NCBI RefSeq assembly: GCF_900163655.1
Contig: NZ_FWFG01000069.1
Span: 1 to 60,736, forward strand
Reading direction: 5' to 3'
DNA: 60,736 bases
Origin: Brachybacterium nesterenkovii
GTDB lineage: Bacteria; Actinomycetota; Actinomycetes; Actinomycetales; Dermabacteraceae
Shown here piece by piece: positions 49,780 through 60,736 of this stretch; position 1 is the first letter of the stretch; every line of letters begins with the position of its first letter. A program made the translations under genes and the position numbers. The notes beneath the pieces were generated by a model. It did no database searches, was not told where the DNA came from, and saw only the letters and a list, made by a program, of their open reading frames with translations.

Positions 49780-50592
49780 GTGATCCGACAGCTCGCGTGG
49801 AACGGGGCGCTCGCGGCCGCGGTGCTCCTGATCGTGTCGCTCGCGACGTCCGCGCCCCCGACGCGGCCGCTGCAGCGCTTCTGGACGCGGCACGGCAGCA
49901 CGATCCGCTGGTACGTGCGCAGCGCGCCGGCGACGTTCGTCTACCTGGGCGTCCTCGGGATCACGACCTGGACGCTGCTGGGCATGCCCACCGAGCTGCG
50001 CGAGGCGTTCATCGCCGCGCAGTCGACGAACCTGCGCCATCTCACCGAGAACCCGGTCCGCGTGCTGGTCCGCTCGGCCTTCTTCGTCACGCGCGGCGAG
50101 CTGCTGGCCTGGATCGCCCTGTTCGCGATGCTGCTGGCACCGGCGGAGCGCTGGCTCGGCTCGGCGCGCACGATCGCGGTGTTCGTGACCGGGCATGTCC
50201 TGGCGACCGGGCTGGCGGCGCTCGATGTGTGGGTGCACGTGACCTGGCTGCACGCGCCCGCCTCCCTGTGGAACGTGGAGGACACGGGAGCGAGCTACGG
50301 CTTCATGGCGCTGGCCGCGCTGCTCGTGCACCGTCTGCGCGGGTGGAGCCGCGTGCTGCTGGGCGCGACCCTGGCCGCGGTGGTGGTCTACGGCGCCATC
50401 GAGGGGACCGGGTTCACGGCGCGCGGCCATGCGGCGGCGGTGCTGGTGGGGCTCGCGCTGTTCCCCATCACCCGCACACCCGGGGTGCGCGAGCGCGTCC
50501 GGGGCGGGCGCTCGATCCTCGACCTGTGGCGCCCGTCGCGGGCCGACGGCCCGCCTGCTCCGCTCGCTGCCGACGCGCTCGCGCCCGCCTGA
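49780..50592 (+). CDS. Rhomboid-like membrane protein
   Basis: A 270-residue polytopic protein with about six membrane segments. The motif GASYG (a GxSxG form) in the fourth or fifth segment, and a later GHAAAVLVG in the last, place Ser and His where rhomboid intramembrane proteases have them. The rest diverges strongly, and activity is uncertain. It belongs to the actinobacterial 'rhomboid-like' group by my reading. It uses a GTG start next to a -10 box. It stands alone before the recQ-like gene, and no substrate is suggested by context. Confidence 0.7.
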   Translation: MIRQLAWNGALAAAVLLIVSLATSAPPTRPLQRFWTRHGSTIRWYVRSAPATFVYLGVLGITTWTLLGMPTELREAFIAAQSTNLRHLTENPVRVLVRSAFFVTRGELLAWIALFAMLLAPAERWLGSARTIAVFVTGHVLATGLAALDVWVHVTWLHAPASLWNVEDTGASYGFMALAALLVHRLRGWSRVLLGATLAAVVVYGAIEGTGFTARGHAAAVLVGLALFPITRTPGVRERVRGGRSILDLWRPSRADGPPAPLAADALAPA

Positions 50593-50678
50593 GAGCGCCT
50601 GAGAGCGGCCGCGATTCCTCCCCATGCCCCGGTTCTCCCCCGTCGCGCGGGAGCGCCTCGTTCGTCGCAGGCACCTGA

Positions 50679-50684
50679 CAGACT
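50679..50684 (+). promoter_or_regulatory. -10 box of the RecQ-like gene (leaderless start)
   Basis: CAGACT, seven bases, then ATG at 50692. The first base departs from TANNNT. Confidence 0.4.
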
Positions 50685-50691
50685 CGGGGCC

Positions 50692-52956
50692 ATGGACATC
50701 ACGCGACCTCCCGCCTCCCCGAGCCCCGCGTCGGGCGCTTCCGGCGACCTGCATGCCGAGGCCCTCGAGGCCCTGCGCGCGCTCACCGGGCGCGCGGATG
50801 CCCAGTTCCATCCCGGCCAGTTCGAGGCGATCGAGGCGCTCGTCGCCGAGCGTCGGCGCGCCCTCGTGGTCCAGCGCACGGGCTGGGGCAAGTCCGCCGT
50901 CTACTTCCTGGCCGCGCTGCTGCAGCGCCGCCGGGGCGCGGGGCCGGCGCTCATCGTCTCGCCCCTGCTGGCGCTCATGCGCGATCAGGTCGCCGCGGCC
51001 TCGCGCGCGGGGGTGCGGGCCGAGGCCATCAACTCGGCCAATCCGACCGAATGGGCGCTCATCGAGCAGCGGCTCGCGGCCGATGACGTCGACGTCCTGC
51101 TGGTCTCCCCGGAGCGCCTGGTCAACCCGCGCTTCCGCGATGAGCAGCTGCCGCGGCTGATCGGCAGGTGCGGGCTGCTGGTGATCGACGAGGCTCATTG
51201 CATCTCCGACTGGGGCCACGACTTCCGGCCCGACTACCGGCGCCTGCGGGACCTCGTGGCGACGCTCGGCCCGGGCGTCCCGGTGCTCGCGACGACGGCC
51301 ACGGCCAACGGTCGCGTGGTCGCGGACGTGGCCGAGCAGCTCGGGACCGACGGCAGCGAGGTGCTCACGCTGCGCGGCCCCCTCACGCGCGACTCCCTCC
51401 GGCTCGGCTGCCTGTCCCTGCCCGACGACCGCTCCCGTCTCGAGTACCTGGTGCGCCACCTCGACGAGTTCGAGGGCTCCGGGATCATCTATACGCTCAC
51501 GGTCTCCGCCGCGCAGGACCTGGCCCAGCTGCTGGACCGGCCCGGGCGGCGCGTGCGCGCGTACACCGGGCGCACGGACTCACAGGAGCGGGCCGAGCTC
51601 GAGCAGGCCCTCAAGGACAACGAGGTCAAGGCCCTCGCGGCGACCTCCGCGCTGGGCATGGGCTTCGACAAGCCGGACCTCGGCTTCGTCATCCACCTGG
51701 GCGCCCCGAGCTCGCCGGTGGCCTACTACCAGCAGGTGGGCCGCGCGGGCCGCGCGACCGACACCGCCGATGTCCTCCTGCTCCCGGGGAAGGAGGACCG
51801 CCGCATCTGGGAGTACTTCGCGACCGCGTCGATGCCCAGCGAGGAGTCCGCCCGCGCCGTGCTCGACGCCCTCGCCCGCGCCGAGGGGCCGCTGTCGACG
51901 CCGGCGCTCGAGGCCCGGGTGGACGTCAAGCGCTCGGCGCTCGAGCTGCTGCTGAAGGTGCTCGCCGTCGATGGGGCGCTCGAGGCCGTGCGCGGAGGCT
52001 GGGTGTCCACCGGCGCCCCGTGGACGTATGACGCCGAGCGCTACGCGAACGTCGCCCGGACCCGCCGCGAGGAGCAGGACGCGATGCTCGCCTACGAGCG
52101 GCTGGGCTCCGGAGGACGCGGCCCGGAGGCCGTCGCGGCCGATCCCGAGCAGTGCCGGATGGTGTTCCTGGCCCGGCGCCTGGACGACGCGACCGCCACT
52201 CCCTGCGGCCGCTGCGATGTGTGCGCCTCGGCCTGGTATCCCGAGCATGGCGCGGCCGGGGGCTCGAACGGGGCGGACGGCGCCCCCGATGGCGCCGGGA
52301 GCGAGGTCGCCGCCCTCCTGCAGCGCGTCGGCGTGCCCGTCGAGCCGCGCGCGCAGTGGCCCCAGGGCCTCGACCGCCTCCGTCTGCCCGCGCTCGAGGG
52401 CCCGGCGCCCAAGGGGAGGATCCCCGAGGGCGAGCGAGCGGAGACGGGGCACGCGCTCGCGCGCCTGTCCGATCTGGGATGGGGGACGCGCCTGCGCGAG
52501 GTCCTCGCGACCGATGCGGACGGCCGCCCCGTGGACAGCCTCGTCCCTGCCGATCTGGGAGGCCGGATCGTCGAGGTCCTGAAGGAGTGGGACTGGGCGC
52601 AACGGCCGGCCGCCGTGGTCGCGGTCCCCTCGACCACCCGCCCGCAGCTGGTGCGGTCCCTCGCCCAGGGCATCGCGACCGTCGGTCGGCTCGAGGATCT
52701 CGGCGCCCTGGACCTCGCGCCCGATGCGCAGCCGCTGCGCTCGGGCGGCAACAGCGCCTTCCGCGTGGCCGACCTCTGGGCGCGCTTCACCGTCGGACCG
52801 CAGCTCGCCGAGCGCCTGCGCGCCCTCGACGGGGCGCCGATCCTCCTGGTCGACGACCGCATCGACTCCCGCTGGACCATGACGATCGCCGCCCGCGCCC
52901 TGCGCCGCGCCGGCGCGGGTCCGGTGCTGCCGCTCGCGCTGGCGCTGAAGGGGTGA
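50692..52956 (+). CDS. RecQ-family DNA helicase with phosphoribosyltransferase-like C-terminus
   Basis: A 754-residue superfamily 2 DNA helicase. Walker A is RTGWGKSA (residues 62-69), motif II is DEAHCISDWGHDF near 165, and YYQQVGRAGRA is motif VI. A four-Cys zinc-binding RecQ-type segment is suggested by the CGRCDVCASAW region near residue 505. The last 150 residues are not an HRDC domain. They read like a phosphoribosyltransferase fold: AVVAVPSTTRP near 640 and ILLVDDRIDSRWTM near 717, the latter in the place of the PRPP loop. DNA repair is the likely role. The gene overlaps the following DUF1990 ORF (TGATG). Confidence 0.9.
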   Translation: MDITRPPASPSPASGASGDLHAEALEALRALTGRADAQFHPGQFEAIEALVAERRRALVVQRTGWGKSAVYFLAALLQRRRGAGPALIVSPLLALMRDQVAAASRAGVRAEAINSANPTEWALIEQRLAADDVDVLLVSPERLVNPRFRDEQLPRLIGRCGLLVIDEAHCISDWGHDFRPDYRRLRDLVATLGPGVPVLATTATANGRVVADVAEQLGTDGSEVLTLRGPLTRDSLRLGCLSLPDDRSRLEYLVRHLDEFEGSGIIYTLTVSAAQDLAQLLDRPGRRVRAYTGRTDSQERAELEQALKDNEVKALAATSALGMGFDKPDLGFVIHLGAPSSPVAYYQQVGRAGRATDTADVLLLPGKEDRRIWEYFATASMPSEESARAVLDALARAEGPLSTPALEARVDVKRSALELLLKVLAVDGALEAVRGGWVSTGAPWTYDAERYANVARTRREEQDAMLAYERLGSGGRGPEAVAADPEQCRMVFLARRLDDATATPCGRCDVCASAWYPEHGAAGGSNGADGAPDGAGSEVAALLQRVGVPVEPRAQWPQGLDRLRLPALEGPAPKGRIPEGERAETGHALARLSDLGWGTRLREVLATDADGRPVDSLVPADLGGRIVEVLKEWDWAQRPAAVVAVPSTTRPQLVRSLAQGIATVGRLEDLGALDLAPDAQPLRSGGNSAFRVADLWARFTVGPQLAERLRALDGAPILLVDDRIDSRWTMTIAARALRRAGAGPVLPLALALKG

Positions 52957-53566
52957 TGAGCCGCGGACCGGCGCACCGTGCGCCTCACCGAGCTCTGGAG
53001 CAGCTGCCTCCGAGGGACATCGACCGCCTGACAGCGCTCGCTGCGTCCGTCCCCCACGACGTCAGCACCGGCACCCTCGACCCGCATGTCCCGCTGCCCC
53101 GCGGATGGCGACGGTTCTCCCGCTCCGCCGTTCTGGACAGGACCGACCTCGAAGCTCTCGAGCGCGAGCTGCTGAGCTGGGCGGTGCAGCTGCGCTCCGG
53201 CCTGCAGGTCGCCGCGTCCGATGCTCCGCTCGCCCGGGAACCGTCGTGCTGATGCGCCTGGGCCCCTGGTCCTTCCGCTTCCGGATCCCGTGCCGCGTCC
53301 TCGAGCTCATCGAGGAGCCGGATCGCCGCGGCTTCGCCTACGCGACGCTCCCGGGGCACCCCGATACAGGCATCGAGTCCTTCGTGCTCCGCCGCGAGGA
53401 GGACGGCACGGTGCGCTTCACGGTCAGTGCCGTCTCGCGCCCGGGGACCTGGTTCACGCGACTCGGTGCGCCCCTGCTCGACGTGCCGCAGGATCGGATG
53501 ACGGACCGCTACCTGCGGGCCCTCGGCACCGCCGCCCCGGGCGATCCCTTCATCGGACTGCGCTGA
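52956..53566 (+). pseudogene. DUF1990 protein, frameshifted as given
   Basis: The first 94 codons (from MSRGPAHRAP to GLQVAASDAPLA) and the last about 110 (GTVVLMRLGPWSFRFRIPCRV to PFIGLR) are in different frames, but together make a normal DUF1990 domain of about 200 residues. The switch falls at the CCCGGG tract at 53233-53238. One extra C (or G) restores GTVVLMRLG in register. As written, frame one stops at 53252. The start overlaps the RecQ-like stop. Function of the family is unknown. It may be a live gene with a sequencing error. Confidence 0.8.
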
Positions 53567-53602
53567 GAGCGGGACCCAGGAGTCCCGTCGCCTCAGCCCG
53601 CC

Positions 53603-58256
<4,654 letters not shown>

Positions 58257-58260
<4 letters not shown>

Positions 58261-59864
58261 CGGAGCCGGGTGGCGCCACAGGCGCGGACACCGGCGGCGG
58301 CGCGCGTGCGGCGCGGCGGCGGGCGCCCGTCCGTCTCGCCCCGCGCCCCTGGGTGCGGCTCGACAACGCCTCGAACATCTTCCCGGCGGCCCGCAGCGCC
58401 ATCGACCCCAAGGTGTTCCGCCTCGGGGCCGAGATGGATGCGGACGTCGACCCCGCCCTGCTGCAGGAGGCGCTGGACGAGACCTTCGACCGCTATCCGC
58501 TGTACCACGCGGTGCCGCGCCGCGGCGTGTTCTGGCACTACCTGCAGGACAGTCCGCTGCGCCCCGTGGTCGCGCCGGAGCGGGAGCATCCGTGCGCCCC
58601 GATCCATGATCCGCGCCGTCCGCGTCTGCTGTTCCGCGTGGTCCACCATCGCCGCCGCATCGGTCTCGAGGTTTTCCACGCCCTGTCCGACGGGACGGGC
58701 GCGCTGTGGTTCCTCACCGATCTGCTGGATGCGTACGCGCGTCGCCTCGAGGGCGGCCCGACGCCCGCGCCGGAGGGCTCCTCCTCCCCGCCCCCAGTCC
58801 AGGACCCCGCAGCTCGAGCCTCCGATGCAGGGGCCTCGACCGGAGAGGCGGGAACGCCCCGGGAGCCGTCGGCGGCCCATGACCTGGTGGCCGACAGCTT
58901 CGCGCATCACTTCCGGCGCCGCCGCGGCCGGAAGGATCCCGTTATCGCGGGGCCGGCTGCCGACGCTCCGACCGCAGGCGCACCGACCGCCGGCGCACCG
59001 CCCGCCGCGGCGCCACCAGCAGACGCCTTCGCGCGCGCCGCGGCACCGGCGGCGCTGACCGTCGCCGAGCAGGCCCCGGACGCCCCGGAGCCGCCGCCGT
59101 GCCCGGCCGCGGAGGAGCGCCGAGTGCTGCGGGTGCGCGGCACCCCCACCCCCGATGCGCGGCCCCGGTGCGTCGAGCTGACGATGCCCGCAGCCGGAGT
59201 CCTCGCGCTCGCCAAGCAGGAGCGGGTGAGCATGACGATGCTGCTCACGGCCCTGTTCCTGGTGGCCGTGCACCGCACCCACGGCGGGCCGGGCCGGCCG
59301 CGGACCCTCGCGGTGTCCGTGCCGGTGAACCTGCGCCAGTTCTTCCCCTCGACCTCGGCGCGCAACTTCTTCGCGACGATCCGCCTGGCGCATCGGATGG
59401 CAGGGCCCGACGAGGATCCGGGGGCCGTGGCCCGGGCGCTCGAGGAGAGCTTTCGGCCCCAGACGGCGCCCGACGTCCTCGCGGTCCGCCTGCGCTCGCT
59501 GATCCGCTACGAGCGCTCCCCCGCGCTGCGCGTGATCCCCCGGCCGCTGAAGGATCTGATCCTGCGCATCGTCAACGCCCGGACGAATCGGCGCCTGACC
59601 ATTGCGGTCTCGAACCTGGGCCGCGTGGTCCTCCCGGAGCCCGCCGAGTCCCGCGTGCGGCGCATGACGTTCCAGGTCTCGGCCGTGCGCCCGCAGTTCT
59701 GCGCGATCTCCCACGGCGGCGAGCTGACGATCACGTTCACCTCCCCGTTCGTGGAGACCGCGCACGTGCGCGAGATGACCCGGATGCTGACCGCGCGCGG
59801 CATCGACGTGTCGGTCGCCGCGACGCGCGTGACCGAGGCCGAGCTGCAGCAGGACGGCGCATGA
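58257..59864 (+). CDS. Condensation/acyltransferase-like protein (alcohol acetyltransferase fold)
   Basis: A 535-residue protein with the chloramphenicol-acetyltransferase-like fold of condensation domains, WS/DGAT and alcohol acetyltransferases. The catalytic HxxxDG motif is HALSDG, with His near residue 141. The C-terminal half includes VPVNLRQFFPSTSARNFF. A central Pro/Ala/Thr-rich insert (about residues 170-290) separates the two lobes and is longer than usual. The N-terminal RLDNASNIFPAARS is typical of proteins encoded beside DUF6320. The GTG start overlaps the hydrolase stop, and its own stop overlaps the DUF6320 start (ATGA). An ester or lipid substrate shared with the hydrolase is inferred only. 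Confidence 0.8.
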
Positions 59865-60287
59865 GCCGCTGCACCGCCTGCGCCGTGCGCATCGAGGGGA
59901 CGTGGGAGACCTGCCCGCTGTGCGGGGCGAGCACGGTGGGTGCCGGGACGCCCGCCCCGTTCCCGAGCGTCCCCCTGACCTCCTCGTGGGCGCGCCTGCT
60001 GCGGATGCTCCTGCTGGTCTCGCTGGGCGTCATCGCCGTCTCCCTCGCGGCGCAGCTGCTGCTGGGGCGCGGCGCCGAGCTGTTCGGGGCCGCCCGCTCG
60101 GTGTAGCTGGGGATCTGCACCATGTGGCTCGTCGTGCTCGCGGCGGTGCGGGCCCGGCGCCGCGTGACCCGCTCGACACTGTGGACGGTGGCGCTCGTGT
60201 GCGCGCTGAGCGCCTACGGGGACTACCTGACGGGCTGGCACCGCTGGTCGCTGAGCTACGCGATCCCGATCGTGGCGACCATCTACC
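59861..60287 (+). pseudogene. DUF6320 zinc-ribbon membrane protein, broken
   Basis: An N-terminal zinc ribbon (CTACAVRIEG, then CPLCGAS) and a first membrane helix are followed by an in-frame TAG at 60104-60106. The same frame continues after the stop with DUF6320-like membrane segments (TMWLVVLAAVRARRR, LVCALSAYGDYLTGWHRWSLSYAIPIV) until an IS end at 60288. The gene is therefore hit twice: a nonsense codon (perhaps TGG to TAG) and a truncation by ISL3-like DNA. The intact neighbours upstream suggest recent loss. Confidence 0.8.
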
Positions 60288-60476
60288 GGCTCTTCAGAGT
60301 TGAGTGTGGGTGCGCCGGTGGTGCGGGGTAGCTGGTGGTAGGCGTCGAGGTCCCGGATGATGAGCGGACTTCTACCTCTGCTCGCACCAAGGACCTCGAC
60401 GATGCACAACCATAGTTGCGTATGCCCTGACGCGCTTGATCGCTGCGTCCGATGCGACGTTCTCCTGGACTTCCCC
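60288..60476 (+). mobile_element. Left end of an ISL3-like insertion sequence (truncated)
   Basis: It begins with the terminal repeat GGCTCTTCAGAGTTGAGTG, at the point where DUF6320 homology stops. An 11-bp inverted repeat (60343-60353 with 60391-60401) lies just before an ATG at 60402. That ATG opens about 25 codons (MHNHSCVCPDALDRC and onward, with RCDVLLDFPG) resembling an ISL3 transposase N-terminus. The element is cut at about 60476 by another IS end. Confidence 0.6.
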
Positions 60477-60604
60477 GGCTCTTCACAGATGACGGTGTAG
60501 TTCGGTTCTGAATCCTCCGGTGTCCAGTAGGGCGCGGATGACGTAGTGGGCAAGGTTGCGGAAGCCCAGCGCGGTGCCGCGGAGGTGCTCGAGTCGGCCG
60601 TTGA
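60477..60604 (-). mobile_element. Right end of an ISL3-like element, inverted, with transposase C-terminus
   Basis: It starts with GGCTCTTCACAGATGACGGTG, which matches the repeat at 60288 at about 16 of 21 positions. On the minus strand a frame ending with TGA at 60483 reads NGRLEHLRGTALGFRNLAHY and ends ELHRHL, the C-terminus of ISL3-family transposases. Because both repeats face the same way, the two ISL3 pieces are inverted relative to each other. Confidence 0.7.
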
Positions 60605-60618
60605 ATCTCCTATGTCTG

Positions 60619-60736
60619 TCAAGCGCCGGTGAGCTCATTCTGAGCGGCGGTGTTGAGGCGGCGGTAGATGTCGCGGGCGAGGTAGCGCTTGAGGCAGCGA
60701 CGGATCTCCCGGAGGGTGCGCCCTTCGGCGGTACGG
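60619..60736 (-). mobile_element. 3' end of a further transposase (IS110-like), running off the window
   Basis: The minus-strand frame ends RTAEGRTLREIRRCLKRYLA and then RDIYRRLNTAAQNELTGA before a TGA at 60619. The 'EIIRCLKRY-ARE-Y' style ending recalls IS110-family DEDD transposases, but this is recognition from memory. The 5' part lies beyond the window. Confidence 0.5.

Overview
The window is about 60.7 kb of very GC-rich DNA from an actinobacterium. Gene content and order, mycothiol-type enzymes, GatCAB-dependent glutaminyl-tRNA synthesis and many leaderless start sites point to the order Micrococcales. A Brachybacterium-like (Dermabacteraceae) host is my best guess, but that is inference. 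Most of the window is ordinary chromosome. I see no prophage, CRISPR array, toxin-antitoxin or recognisable defence island. The only mobile DNA is a pile of insertion-sequence fragments at the right edge.

Layout. 0.1-5.0 kb (minus): a universal stress protein, four tandem identical tRNA-Glu(CTC) genes in a perfect 135-bp repeat, tRNA-Gln(CTG), a HAD phosphatase, gltX and a fumarylacetoacetate-hydrolase-family enzyme. 5.2-14.0 kb: a DUF4333 lipoprotein, a YkvI-like membrane protein, an SDR, a CPA2 antiporter that appears to have lost two internal segments, a conserved '3-methyladenine glycosylase-like' protein, a DUF3516 helicase and an aldo-keto reductase. 14.1-23.6 kb (minus): the respiratory nitrate reductase operon narK-narG-narH-narJ-narI-mobA-DUF6457, in which narG carries a one-base frameshift. 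23.8-25.5 kb: an ACT-domain protein and a truncated ABC permease.

25.7-35.3 kb (minus): a branched-chain amino acid and serine block ilvB-ilvN-ilvC-serA-leuB-ilvE-cimA. A leaderless leader peptide rich in Ile, Leu and Val and a terminator hairpin precede ilvB. 35.6-40.5 kb (plus): assimilatory nirB-nirD and a fused SUMT/sirohydrochlorin chelatase that serves siroheme supply. ilvD follows on the minus strand. 42.5-45.8 kb (minus): an unusual three-gene operon of an OsmC protein, an acyl-CoA-dehydrogenase-like flavoprotein, and a single ORF joining a flavin reductase domain to a formate/nitrite-type channel, behind a DtxR/IdeR-like iron box. 46.0-49.3 kb: gatC-gatA-gatB.

49.4-60.3 kb: a small acidic protein, a rhomboid-like membrane protein, a RecQ-like helicase, a frameshifted DUF1990 gene, a DinB/maleylpyruvate-isomerase-like protein, ligA, and a hydrolase/acyltransferase/DUF6320 cluster whose last gene has a nonsense codon and is cut off by an ISL3-like fragment. 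60.3-60.7 kb holds fragments of at least two ISL3-type ends and the 3' end of a further transposase.

The genes connect in two ways. GltX, the tRNA-Glu/tRNA-Gln cluster and GatCAB together supply Glu-tRNA and, by transamidation, Gln-tRNA. NarKGHJI, MobA, NirBD, CobA/CbiX and possibly the FNT channel form a nitrate-nitrite-ammonia route with its Mo and siroheme cofactors. Several genes are broken by one-base losses in G/C runs, so indel sequencing error must be separated from true decay.
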